Shown here piece after piece: positions 21,221 to 33,700 of a DNA stretch of 60,000 bases. A model generated the notes under the pieces. That model saw only the letters and a program-made list of their open reading frames with translations, was not told where the DNA came from and ran no database searches. The DNA lies in contig NC_081409.1 of NCBI RefSeq assembly GCF_030272615.1, forward strand, positions 654,754,468-654,814,467, read 5' to 3'. Position 1 is the first letter of the stretch, and every line of letters starts with the position of its first letter. The translations under genes were made by a program, and so were the position numbers. The DNA is from Cryptomeria japonica (lineage: Eukaryota > Streptophyta > Pinopsida > Cupressales > Cupressaceae).

Positions 21221-21700
21221 TAGAGATGTCACATAAGACACTCCAGACATTGTTTGTTTGTATTGCATACTATCTATCTATTTATCACCCTTAAACACTT
21301 TCCTCTGCCATTCTCCAATTGCTCTCTTCTAGGCAGTTGATGAGCTTGTTTCCATGTCATTCAAGATAATGTCTGCTTGCTTTCTTTTAGGAAATTTGCT
21401 TGCACATGACTCTTGAACTTGTATGTTCTGCTTCCATACAAATATAAATTTTAATTCACGCTAAGATAATAATTAAATAAAATAAGCATTTGTAATGAAA
21501 AGATTTAGTCATTCGATGTTACATATTATCTGACAGAAAGGTCATAGACAATTCTTGGAGAAAGGAAACATCATTGATAATCATTTTTTGCAAATAACAC
21601 TGAATCAAATAAATTAAAAATGTTTCATGTAATTTTTAAAAGTAGAACTCGTTCAATGCTTTCATGCAGCGACGGCAAAGTCGTCTGACCCACACCATTA
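20575..21700 (-). repeat. Right arm of the inverted duplication
   Basis: Reverse complement of 19431-20560. The pairing ends at 'gacccacacc' (about 21696). The next bases, 'attatgcataat', have no counterpart outside the left arm. Confidence 0.95.
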
Positions 21701-22280
21701 TGCATAATAGAACAAATCAATATAATAGGCTATTATAAAGAATATATACAAAAATATGAAAGAGCATTAAATTACCATTACAAACCCATAAACCATTAAA
21801 TAGTGAAAATAGATATAAATTTGTAAAAATATCCCTATAAACACCACAACCTTAACCAAAACAAAAAAAATTCTTACCCGCAAAAACTTAGCTGGTGAGT
21901 TGCAAGTCTACAACATCTCTTAGATGATCAAACCATTTCTTAATTTTGTTCTTCTGGTTAGTCAATGGATTTAGTTGCATGTTCAAGTTTACTATTTGAA
22001 GCCTTCTGTTTCCCTATATTTGAGACATAATAAAATTCTTTTGAGTAGGAAATTGATTCAGGAGTTACGTGTGAAGAATTTGGCAAAGTAAATGATGACA
22101 ATCAAACTCAAATTTTATCTGTCTTGATTAAAGACTTTTATCTTGATGGCATTAAATTAAAGTTCTTTCTCTATTTTTTGGTGATCTCTAGAGTAGATTT
22201 TGCTTTGCATCGATCTGGGATACATTTAACTTGTTTTGTATCTGTGGAAATATGTATCCTAGGATGATGCAATGCAACCT

Positions 22281-22496
22281 CTGCTCCACCAATACCAGAT
22301 AGAAGAGAAAGTACTTTAATTTAAAGCCATCACAATAAAATGCTTTCAAGACATATATTAGGTATAAAAGGAAGCCTACCCTGTCATTTGAAGGGGTTTA
22401 CCTACAATTCAAGTGATCTCTTAATTATAAAATCAATTCAATTCCAAGTGAACATGCAATCAAGCATTCATCAAGAATTGAAGGAGAAATCAAGTT
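22281..22496. repeat. Direct repeat, copy 1
   Basis: Begins 'ctgctccaccaataccagat' and ends 'ggagaaatcaagtt'. It matches 22666-22822 but contains about 50 extra bases (around 22370-22405) and a short extra piece near 22475. Confidence 0.85.
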
Positions 22497-22665
22497 AATA
22501 AAGATATTTAATAAAGATATCATCTTTTAAATTAAGAAATGGGTAGGAGATTAAGAATACAAACCTTCCATATTGCACACTTCAAGGTATATTAAAATCA
22601 GTTTAAAGTGTATTCATTTAGGGACCTTTCATAAAATATTCTTAACTTACATATCATAAAAGGAT

Positions 22666-22822
22666 CTGCTCCACCAATACCAGATAGAAGAGAAAGTACT
22701 TTAATTTAAAGCCATCGGGACAAAATGCTTTCAAGACATATAAAATCAAGTGATCTCTTAGTTATAAAATCAATTCAATTCCAAGTGAACGGGCAATCAA
22801 GCATTGAAGGAGAATTCAAGTT
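22666..22822. repeat. Direct repeat, copy 2
   Basis: Shorter copy of the repeat at 22281, offset by 385 bp. The bases 'cgggac' and 'cgggc' replace 'cacaat' and 'catgc' of copy 1. Confidence 0.85.
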
Positions 22823-22829
22823 GGTGCAG

Positions 22830-23135
22830 GTGAATTTGGAAGACAAAAGGACTCAATGAAGCTAGTAAAGACTTTTGAAGGTCTTAGGAATGAAGAGCTA
22901 ATCAATTATGCACACAATGAAGCCATTAAAGACAATCACCATTAGCATAGATTGCAGGATATGCACAAGATGTGTTTGAAATGGATTTAGAAACTTCCAA
23001 CCAAATGTGATTAGTGAGTATAGATGTTGTAGTGCAACTGCCCAGGTACACATGCATGCAAAATATGTAAGCTTAGATAAGGCACATGAACTATTTGACA
23101 TAATGCCTCAAAGATCACCCAATATCCAATGACGG
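22830..23135 (+). pseudogene. PPR-repeat protein fragment
   Basis: The end of the stretch reads MHAKYVSLDKAHELFDIMPQ (about 23052-23111), close to the common plant PPR pattern 'MYAKCGSLDxARELFDxMPxR'. Just upstream, in other frames, IAGYAQ and IDVVVQ fit the preceding PPR unit. Frameshifts and stops show it is broken. PPR proteins bind organelle RNA; this piece is far too short to work. It lies inside the CACTA-like unit, so it may be a second captured gene fragment. Confidence 0.55.
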
Positions 23136-26100
23136 TTGGGAGAAAGAAAACATCAATTTTTTCATAATCTTAAATATTTCTTTATTCATCACTATAAATC
23201 TATTATGAATATAGTCTCAATATTGCAGAAATTTATTCTATTATGAATGCAATATTTAGGGATGTAATCTTTATATATTTTTTTTAATTAGGAAAAGGTC
23301 CTAATACAATCCCCAACTAATTAATCTACAGAAAGATACCACTAAAGAAAGAAATTCAATCCTCACCACTATGATCTTGAAGGTTTTTAAGACACTTCGA
23401 TTTCTATTTTGGCCTGCTTTTCCTTGACCCTATGTTAAGATAGTAAACTAGTTTGAGAGAATCCATTGGGTGGGAAATTGTGTATGGTTGCAATTATTTT
23501 CATGCATGGAAAGTGATTTAAAGTTTGGACCAATAGAGGATAAGTATTTCTTGAACCTTCAAGGACATGTGTAGAGCACCGCATGGATGTTTCTCCATTA
23601 TTGAACTCTTTGAATATGTAAGTAAATTATTTTTGGTTGATGACACAGTAAGTGTGGTATTTGTCTTTTCGATATGTTGTGGATAATATTAATCAAATAT
23701 GGAATTTTTTTGATGCTATATGCACTATGTTTTGGATTGAATTTAGGTAAGCGAAGAGGTAATGGAAGAATAAAAGAGGTACACAAAGGAAGAAGAGTGA
23801 AATAGGTGGTTTGGGATGGAGATTACAAGTATATATGATAATTCATATGGATAATCTGTTGTCTATAAAGAGGCAAATAAGCTATCACAACTTCAACATG
23901 AATGAATGCCTCATCTACAGAAGTAAAAGGTGCCTCTAATGGTTTCAAAATTTGTCAAAATAGTTATGATATACCAAATAATCAAGTGGAATATCCTTTA
24001 GGTAACTAATATTATCTTCAAACTATTTATTTTGATTTTCATCATATCCTTTCAATGTGAATTTCCCTTGGTTTTAGTCCCATTTTTTCTTTATTTTATA
24101 TATATTCAAAACAAAATTTACAGATGCATGCCTCTACTTGTCTCACCACTCATTAATTGTTTGGGATTTTCATTCCATTCATCAAGGTTGGCATCTATTC
24201 TAAGACTTTGTGTCATGGCCAAGCTAAATTATTTGTCTCTAGTTTCTCTCCAATCTAGTCACCTAGTAGCATGTGAAATCTATCTCTTCCTAATTATTAT
24301 TCTCTCCATCTTGTTAATGACCATTTCATTAATGAATCCTTCCTCATAATTTTGGATAAGTGAGACAATGTTAGCTCAAGGAATCTTTTCAATCCTCTTT
24401 CAAGATTCTTTCCCAAGTAATAATCTTGCATATTGGAAAATAAATTACGCTTCTATTTTTCTAATCTACTCTTCCTTATAATGTTTAGATTTATTCTAAA
24501 GTACTCATTGTGACTCATGTTTACTACTCTTCCTATTAGTCTCATTCCAATATCTCCTACAAAAATATGGAATGATTACATTTATATTTTATTTGTGTCT
24601 CCTAAATATCCACAAAATTTGGAACAATACAGTTTTTCAATAATACTATGAGCATCACTTTGATGAAATGAGTACTAAGTGATCCATTCTTATGAGGGGT
24701 TCATGTAAACTACTCATGAGAATGGGTCAGCTTGACTCTAAAACTATGCAAGTGAATCTTGATATAAATATCTTAGTATGAAAGTCTTGTGAAAACACTC
24801 ATTCTTCTAGCATTGAAAGTTGTGAGAGAGTTATTAAGGGGATTCTCGTGTGTATAGATTCAATGTATAAGTTCAAGACAGATTTTGAGGTGATATTTCT
24901 TTCCTTTTGGTACATCTATCTTTAAATTGGATGTTCTTTTGCCTTCATGGTAGGGAGTAATTAATTTTTATGTGGGTTCCTCTTTTCATTTTTGGATTAT
25001 TAAGGAAAACATATTTTGTGAAGAGGAGGTTTTGCTTGTTATCTTATAAAAAAATTGGGTATTAGCTATTATAATAAATGATAGACAAAACAATGTCCTC
25101 TAAGGCTGTTGAAAAGAAATATCTATATGATGGATTCTCTTCCCAATTTATCTTCAAAGTTATTCAGTAAATATTTGGGAAACCAAAATAGGGTATGTTG
25201 ATTTGCAAAGGAAGAACTAAATCTCCCAAGCTTGTTCCAACAACCATAAAATTTTATGATTGGGATGCAAGGGAGATTAGTGGATTTGATGGGTTGGCTT
25301 TGGCTAGATTCACCTAAGACAATTGATGATTTATTAGGCATTGTTGCATCGATGCATTGTTAAGGTTATTATGGTTGATTATCAAAGCTAGTGGGATTCA
25401 AATATAGAGGCATGTTTAAGATAATTCTTATCATTGGTTGGTTAATAAAAATATGGTTTCGAGATTGATGCACAAACATATTAGAAGGGAACTTTTATGA
25501 TGTATGTGAAATAATCACATTATTAAGCAAAATAATAAGAAATCTATAGGCAAGAATACTCCATATATAGATATTCTATATGAGGGACATGACTAATTCC
25601 ACAAACTATAAGATTGACTAGACTTTTCTCATTAGTGGAATCATATAATAGCTAGTGTGTATTGTTGGCTAGATGCATGACTTTGTAGTTTCCATACCAC
25701 TAAGAAATGATAATGTTTCTAAGTACAAACCAAGTGGGAACTATGGACCCACTAATCTTATTTGTAACCACTCGCAACGACTATATTATGATAACTCTCT
25801 TATTGATAATAGAGAGTATCTAATACATTTATTAAGACCCTGATTATGGTCATGGTAGACCACACAAAGAATGACTTCCATAAGAGGCTAAGAAGGTGAT
25901 CCATGAACAAGAGTTTGTTTCATTCAATCCTTAACAAGCATGACAAATAACCGAAGAGTACTCATACTCAAACTTTTGCACCCATTTTCCAAATTTAGAG
26001 ATAGGTTAATCTGGGTAGAGAGAGCTTGATCGCCATTGAGTGAGGATGCCAAGAATATCTTTGATATAGATAAAAAAATGGGATTAAACCAGGGCTCAAG

Positions 26101-28069
26101 GACCCATCTACACAATAGCAATCATATGACAAGAGTAACCACTGCCATGAGATATGAAACTTAAAACAATGTGACAAAGATATTACTATGTATAACTTGA
26201 GAGCATTTAGAATTATACCCTTATTTGATCCAAGGGGTTATATGGAGGGGAAGATAGTGAGAAACTATGTTTATGTGACTAATTTAGAGATTTTTTTGGA
26301 AAATTTTGCCAAAAAATCTCAATTTAGAGAAAGTGATTATTGTACTACCTTACTTTGTTTTGTCTTAGCTTGAAAAAAATGGTATAGTTTAGATTATTTT
26401 CCTATAAAGCAAAATGCTCTAACAATATTGTTATCAATGCAAATATTTAGAAGCTATTCCATATGATATTCTTGATAAAACCATTTCTTTTATAGAATCT
26501 AGAAAGGTAAATATTTTAAGATTTGACTATGGAGATAGCCACCCAAGATCTAGAGGTCTAATGGAAAGCACAACAAAATGAGAAGATCAATATGAGACAA
26601 ATAAACTATATTCCTATCAATGAATGCAAGTTTACAATATGAATGAATGAGATTATAAATAGAACCCCTTGATTATATAGGTCAAGATGAGACATGTAGG
26701 ATATCATAAGATTATGAAAGTATCTTAATCTTATGATATGAGACATAAAGTGATAAGTATCCTATGTATACCTTAAGTAAACTTAAATGATAAGGCATAA
26801 AAATGACCTAATAGTGGAAGTAGCTAGGTAATATCCCTATTACACCAACAATTATTGCTACTTGTTCTTTGATTCATCTCATTGATATGGCTCAAATTGA
26901 AATAATTCATTTCATCAATTAGAACAAATATATTCAAAATTTTACTAAGCAATAAAACAAGTCTTGTGATCCTTACTTTCCTTAAACTAGCCCCTTTGGT
27001 TGCTAGCCCTTTACTCACAAGCATTACTCTCACAAAAAATACAAACTCATTTTTTTGTAAGTGATCCTTTAATCATCATCATTTTCATGCTCCGAACACA
27101 CTTACCTTTGCAAGTGCAAGTATCCCAAGCCTCGATCCAAAACTATAATTTACTATATTTGCAACAAGCTTTGCCACATCACTTCAAATTGCTCTTGTAA
27201 GAACACAATCGTTAAATTAGTCTACATGACTAATGCAATATCATGGAGGGGTGTAGTAGAAGAAGACATATATCTCTATAAACAATATAACTTTTTTGAA
27301 TCTGTTCTCAAAGATCAATGATGAAAATAATGAAGATGGGGTTTTTAGTATGATATATGAATTAACTGAACTACATACTATAAGAATGAATAGGTCTCAA
27401 GAAGATCAAGGAAGTAGAGGATAGAGGATCTCCCTATACTAGTAACACATTTAGAGGAAGGTAAATCACAATCTTCTTTTAAAACTTTTATAGTGACTCT
27501 ACAAGCTGGTACTAGACCTTTCCTAATTTCTTTCAAATTAGTAAACTAATGAAGATATGACTGTTCTTTAGGGAACATCTAAGAACCAGTAGGAAACACC
27601 AACACATATATATCCATATAAATTGAGAAACAACAGCTCATCTAGGCTTTCGTAGTTATTTCTCAGTTATGGACAACAATAGTATATGTACAGGTTTAAA
27701 GTTTAAACCCTTGGCCATGGAAGTATTTTGATTTAAAGTTTAAGCAATAGTATATGTACAGGTTTAAAGCTCAGTCAACTTCAGTTGCTGGTGTCATCTC
27801 ACTCCAACCGGAGGAGGGAGCTATAGGGCTATAGATAGCATTATAGACCATACACTCCAAACACCATACTAAAAAACCAACCAAATAGCCGGGGACTTAC
27901 TAGACGCAGAGCAGACGGACCAGAGCTTAGATACAGGCACGAGACTAAGGCACTTCCCCTCCACACTGACCACCAGCCCTTGACTCCACCTTTGCCTTTG
28001 CTGGCTCAGATGCTTCTTCCTTCGCGGAAAGGCACCGATCGATGATATTGGGACGAATGAGAGGCGGGA
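23136..28069. other. About 4.9 kb AT-rich sequence with no recognised gene
   Basis: Only short frames (up to about 105 codons) without known motifs. A short direct repeat ('caatagtatatgtacaggtttaaag') occurs at 27677 and 27745. GC rises modestly from about 27880 to 28060. No transposase motif was recognised. Confidence 0.4.
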
Positions 28070-28136
28070 TTTTGTAAAGAGGTGGGATTTATGAAATGAC
28101 TTGGTCTTTTTTTTTTTTTTTTAAGTAATGCACATG

Positions 28137-28320
28137 GTCATTGGAATTTTGACGAACGCGGGCACTTTTTCTAAAAAAACCCTAATGTCATTGCCAATTT
28201 CTTCTACATCAAAACCAAATTTTGATTTATCATCGGAATTACGACGAAATTAGGCATTTTAAAAAAAAAAAATCAAGTTTGATCACAATATACCTTCTCT
28301 GTCGGAAACCTCTGTCAAAA
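28137..28320. repeat. Right subterminal repeat region of the CACTA-like element
   Basis: Contains 'ggaattttgacga', 'catcggaattacgacgaaatt' and 'tgtcggaaacctctgtcaaaatttt', similar in kind to 19117-19430, next to the terminal ATTAGTG. Confidence 0.5.
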
Positions 28321-28346
28321 TTTTAAGCTAAATGTATTAGTGTGTG

Positions 28347-28800
28347 TTTCTTCCTAACATTATCCTTTTTGCGGTGCATCAAAAACAAATAAAAAGAAGG
28401 GTCTCAAACTCAATTGGTTGAACCCATTTCCCTAAATTAGAGAGAATCTCAATCAAAGAAGGGAGATCAATGGATTGAATAATACTTACACAGACCTTGG
28501 CAAAACCCAACCTCTTCCTAGTAGTAGTCATTTGATCTATCGATAATAGCTCCCCAAAATAACTAGCAATACCTTTGAAAACAACTTAATTCTAGAACTC
28601 CATTGGGAGCCCAATCAGCCTCACCTAAACAAGAACCACTTTAAAAAAGTTACTAGGATTAGTACTATTTGGTGTCCATTTTTTTAGAGCCAACAATGAA
28701 TTACCAATAACCCAAGGCCCTCCACAATGAATAACAACAATATTCTCTTCACATGAAAAGGAAAATGAGAAAAAACCTTTAGGCAACATAGCAACCTCCA
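28347..28800 (-). pseudogene. LINE-3 ORF1, C-terminal part
   Basis: The minus strand continues a LINE ORF1 (DUF4283-type RNA-binding protein). It reads MLPKGFFSFSFSCEEN and GGPWVIGNSLLALKKW, then in other frames GELLSIDQMTTTRKRLGFAK, and a decayed zinc-knuckle area near 28380. It parallels the LINE-1 ORF1 (GELIAIDQVTTSRRRLNYAR). Its N-terminal half is at 36919-37334; the two halves are separated by the LINE-1 insertion. It stops abruptly at the CACTA-like end at 28346, and no ORF2 of this LINE is seen. Confidence 0.8.
28785..28800. repeat. Target-site duplication of LINE-1 (left)
   Basis: AACATAGCAACCTCCA, 16 bp, repeated exactly at 36919-36934 at the far end of LINE-1. Confidence 0.92.
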
Positions 28801-29077
28801 TGAGCCATTTCATCATTTCTGAGAGAGAAGAGTGGGATAGAGAGCGGTTGGGTCCAGAATTCAAATTTGCTAGAGTGGGAGTTCTGGTTCAATGCAGGGA
28901 CAACTTGTTGCAGAAGATTCAGAGAGTACTGCAGAAGGGAGGAGCTCAGGATGTAAGGATCCCGATGCTCCCTTGGATTCGAGGGACCCAAGGGGAGGAC
29001 CAAGACCACATGTAGAGCGGATAGCAGGAGGCATCGGGAAAGGTTAGATTCAAATTTCAAAATTAGAAGGTGGCAAC

Positions 29078-30707
29078 TTGGAAGGAGCTCTAAGACAACA
29101 AGCGGCTAGTGGTTCAGAGAACATGGTAGAAGGTAAAGTATCTTCTAGAAGGGATCTTGAGAATCCGACAATCCCAAAGGCTCTTAAGGGGGGACCCAGT
29201 TTGAATGGACATATTGGCAAGTGGTCCTCTTTGTTTGGGGTCAAACCCAAAGGTAAGTCTTCACTTCCCCCAGATAAAAACACCTCGAATGTGTCTTAGG
29301 GAAAGTTTGCCATCTCTATTCCAGACCAAATCATAGACCATAATATTGCTAGAATGGAAAATACTTTGATTGTTAATTTTTTGGGGATGAGACCGAATAT
29401 AGAGATCGTCCACAAATTTGTTAAAAGAAAGTAGAACTTGAAAGGATAGGTAGATGTGGTTGCAATGGACAAAGGTTGTTTGTCCTTCTCTTTCTCTTGT
29501 GAGGAGGATATAAGAAACATTCTTTGTAGTGGATAATAGGAAATCGAAAAATATATTATGTACATCCAAAAGTGGTACCCTAATGCGAGAAGAGAAAAAT
29601 ATTATCTGGTTCAAGTTCCGGTCAGGATTAAACTCCTTGGGTTCCCAATGAAATATTGGGAGGAAGATGTGCTTGCAGGAATAGCCAATACCTTTGGGGA
29701 ACTTATTGCTATTGATCAGGTCACGACATCTAGAAGAAGGCTTAATTATGCTAGGATTTGTGTAGGAGTTGGACCTGATATGAACATGCCAGAGGAGATA
29801 GAGATAGAATCTAAACTTGGGAAGTGGAGGAAGAATATTATTTATGAATCAATCCCTTTGGCCTATTTTCATTATAAAAAAGTAGGACACTGGGCTAAAA
29901 AATACCCAAATAATGAGGTCAAATCTCATCCCCAAGCTAAGGTTTGGAAAAAAGTAGATAGCTCTCTAAAAACTTCGGATTCTAATAATCTAGATTAGGA
30001 AAATTAGTCTTAGGTTGGAAGGATAGAGGTAGAACTCATCAGTGAAATGGAAAATGAATTGAAGAAAGGAGAAAGTGAAAAAATAGATCATCAAGAGATG
30101 GAGCAGAGGGGCAAGGATCCAGGGCATGGAGAAAGAATATCTAAAGACAATAAACAGAATGAGGAATCAGAAGAGGATAAGACAGAGTTAATCTCAGATT
30201 AGTATGAGAGTAATGGAGATAAAAAAATCCAAAGGAAACAAAGAGGAAGGAGATAATTTTAACCTTGTATCTAATTCTCTTGAAATAGATAAAGAAATGG
30301 ACTAGATTCAAGATGCCTAGCTCGATAACATTCTGGATCAAAGGTTGTCGGATATCTCATTAGCTTCTCTAGTAAAGGTAAAGCTGACCTTTCCAGAGGA
30401 AAAAGAACCAAAATGGGGAGATGGGGAAGACATCAAAAAGGCACTAGGGAAGAGTGAATCAAAGCAGGAGGAATAAGAAGTAGCAGAGGACAAAAGAAAG
30501 AACAAGCAAAAAAAAAAGAATAACAATAGCATTAATAATAGTACATTGACTAGAAACACCAGAAGCAGGCTTGGGGATGTGGGGGCACAACATACTTCTC
30601 TAGGAAGACATTCAAATGCTAAAAATAGGTCAATGGAAACAAGCAGGAATATCACAGATGGGACTCAAAGAACCATCTTTGAGGCGGGTATTTCTAAAAA
30701 ACCATGA
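29078..30707 (+). pseudogene. LINE-1 ORF1, RNA-binding protein (broken)
   Basis: Begins near MEGALRQQAASG. It includes SLFGVKPKGKSSLPP and SFSFSCEED, then a DUF4283-like region (29558-29870) with IKLLGFPMKYWEEDVLAG and FGELIAIDQVTT, and a zinc knuckle in which the pattern is damaged (YFHYKKVGHWAKKY replaces the usual Cys residues by Tyr and His). The last third is acidic and lysine-rich. The frame is broken by stops and shifts (for example near 29299, 29400 and 29996). Its stop TGA (30705-30707) overlaps the ORF2 start in ATGA. In the family this protein coats the LINE RNA. Confidence 0.78.
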
Positions 30708-33700
30708 AGATCATCTCTTGGAATATTTGAGGACTAAACAATCCTCACAAACATGATTTAGTTAAAAGTATGATTAGAGATAAAAACCATGATATTTTTT
30801 TGATTCAAGAAACCAAGATGGGAAAAGATAAAGTAGAAAGTTTGAAGATGTTCAAAAATGGAGGAGTTAGTGGAGGGAGTTCAGAAGGTGCCTCGGGAGG
30901 TATTGTTACTTTCTAGAATAAAAATAATGTAGAAGGAGAGGTGCTGATTTAGGACAACAACTTGGCTTGTATCATATTTAAGCATCTTAAAAATTGTACT
31001 ACTTGGGTTTTAACTAATTTCTATGCTCCTAACACTAAGACTGACAGATGTGAATTGTGGAGAAATCTTACTTTGTTAAGAAGTAGGTTTGTTGAGGATA
31101 GATGGGTTATTATGGGAGATTTCAACACCCCTTTGAAGGAGAATGAGAAAAAGGGAGGGAGTCAAGCTAATCTGGACAATAGATTGGACTTGATGGAATT
31201 TATTAACAATAATGCTATCCATGACCTAGTGCTGCAAGGAGTTAAATTTACCTAAACCAATAGAAGGAGTGGCGAGGATTTAATTCAAGTTAGACTTGAT
31301 AGAGCTCTTCTATCCCTAGATTGGTTTAACCTTCATGTCTGTTCTTTATCTTCTCTCATAAGGGCAGGATCAGACCATTACCTAGTTACATCTACAATGG
31401 ACCCAAAGAATAGAAGGAGGAATTTCGCTTACAGATTTGAAAGAATGTGGACTAAACACCTGTATATGGAAAGAAAGATTAAGGATTGGTGGTAGGTCAG
31501 TATTGAAGGAAATTCCATGTGCAGAGTGGTTAAAAAGCTAAAGATTGTAAAAGAAAATGTTAAGAAGTGGAATAAAGAGAGCTTTGGGAATATCTTTTCC
31601 TCAAAAGCCACAATCCTCTTAGAAATAAAGGATATTCAGGATGAGATACAGAATAATGGTTATACTAATTCTTTAAGAGATGCCGAAGATGTTATCCTTA
31701 TGAGATATCATGACATAATAGCCAAAGAAGAAACCTACTGGAAACAAAGATCAAGAAATGTTTGGTTGAAGGAAGGGGACATGAATACTAAATACTTCCA
31801 CATGTCCACCCTAAGACATGAGGCCATTAATAGAATATCTCAGATTAAAGTGAATTGCAGAAGCGTTGAAGAAGAAGAACCCATGAGCAGGGCTGTTATG
31901 GATTTTTTCTCCAATCTACTTGCTAAGGATCAGAATTTGGACATGCAAGCTCAAAGGAATCTTCTGGAATGCATTCCTACAATCTTAGGGGATGATCAAA
32001 ATTCTCACTTGATAGCTATCCCATCCCATTATGAGATTCTGAAAGCTGTCAATTCCTTTGAAGGCAACAAGGCCCCTGGCCCAGATGGTTTTCCCATGTC
32101 CTTTTTTCAAATGTACTGGCATATTATTGGAGATGATGTCTCTAGAGCTGTGAAAGATGTTTTTGGTGCTAGAATTTTTTTGAAAGAGGTAAATGGCACT
32201 TTTATTGATCTTATCCCCAAAAAGATAGGGGATGATTCTATGGATCTCTTCAGACCTATAAGTCTTTTCAATTCTCTTTATAAGATAATTTCCAAGGTTC
32301 TAACTTTTAGAATCCTGAAGTTTCTTCCCTCTATCATATCTCCTCAGCAAAGTGGTTTTGTCTCGGGTAGACAAATCTTGGACTTGATCCTCTCAGTCCA
32401 TGAAAATATCCATTCTTTGTCTAACTCTAAAAAAGAAGGCTTTTTTTCTGAAGCTTGACCTATCTAAAGCCTATGACAGAGTGGATTGGGATTTTATGAT
32501 GGATGTGCTCTCTACTTTTGGCTTTGTCTCTAGAAGTATTAATCCTATCAGATAATTAGTTTCCTCGACTTCTTTCTCTATTTTAATGAATGGATCTCCT
32601 TCCCCTTTCTTTAAATCATCTAGAGGACTTAGGCAGGGAGATCCCCTATCCCCGGTTATCTTTATTATAATGGTGGAGTATCTGGGGAGATGTATTGGAA
32701 AGCTGGTCGAGAAAGGGGAGTTTTATGGATTGAATCCATCTTCTATGGATCAAATCTATTCCCATCAGCAGTTTGTTGATGATTCTATAATAATGAGGAA
32801 ATCTATGATGCATAATTCTAGAGGTTTAAAGAATGCTTTGGATAGTTATGGTTCAACTACTGGACAACTTATTAATTGGTCTAAAAGTTTTGTTTATTTT
32901 ATCAACACTCAGAGAGAAGGAGGATTAAAATAAGTAATATCCTCGGTTGTCAAGTAGGGAGTCTTCCTGCTTCCAACTTGGGGCTCCCCTTATGACTTGA
33001 TCCACCTGACACTTTTTGGGGAGCTTTGGTGGATAAATTCCACGAGAAGCTAAGTGGCTGGAAGGGTACTCTTCTAAGCCAAGCTGGTAAGGTCCAGCTA
33101 TTGAAATCCACTCTTCAAAGTATCCCTCTTTATGCCATTAGTCTCTTTAGAATTCTTGCCAAGTATGCGGAGGCTATTGAAAAGATTCAGAGAACTTTTT
33201 TATCGATAGGGGATAAGGAGAAGAAGAGAATGAATTTGATTGCCTGGGATAAGGTATGCAAGCCAATAAGAAAGGGAGGACTGGGTATTAGAAGAATAAG
33301 AGACATAAATGAGTTCCTTATGGCCAAGCAGATTTGGAGAGGATATAAAAATCAAGGAGAGTGGAAACTGATATGGGACAACAAGTATAAAAGGCAATGT
33401 CCAACTCTTCAAAGATTTCTTAAAGCAGAAAATATTCCAATTGGCTCCAACATTTGGAAAAATGTTTCTAGAACAAGAGACTTAATTGCTAGAGGTGCAA
33501 AATGGAAAATGGGGAAAGGGAATCTTATCCAATTTTGGGATGATTCTTGGTTGCTGGAGTCCCCTTTGACTGAAAATCTTGAGTGGAGTAGATTTCAGAA
33601 CCAATTCATGGAAAGATTTGGATCTATGGTGGGTGATTATTGGGAAGATGGATAGTGGAAGGACTTATCTTAGGTGGATTAGTCCTTGGAAAGTCTGAAC

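Larger units (their letters stand above)
19069..28346. mobile_element. Candidate CACTA-like DNA transposon carrying gene fragments
   Basis: The left end reads CACTAACACTAATG (19069-19082). The right end read on the minus strand is CACACACTAATACATTTAG (28346 downward). Both ends are followed by subterminal blocks built from GTCGGAATTT / GACGAAATT-like units (19117-19430 and 28137-28320), as in plant CACTA (En/Spm) elements. The interior has a foldback with a DRM methyltransferase fragment and a PPR-like fragment, and no transposase that I recognise, so it would be non-autonomous. I could not find a clear 3-bp target duplication. The two ends may belong to different copies, so the call is tentative. 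Confidence 0.45.

Noticed and set aside
24032-24349. Hydrophobic 105-codon frame resembling a membrane protein
   Set aside because: T-rich sequence gives Phe/Leu/Ile runs by chance; no start context, no neighbours, no family recognised.
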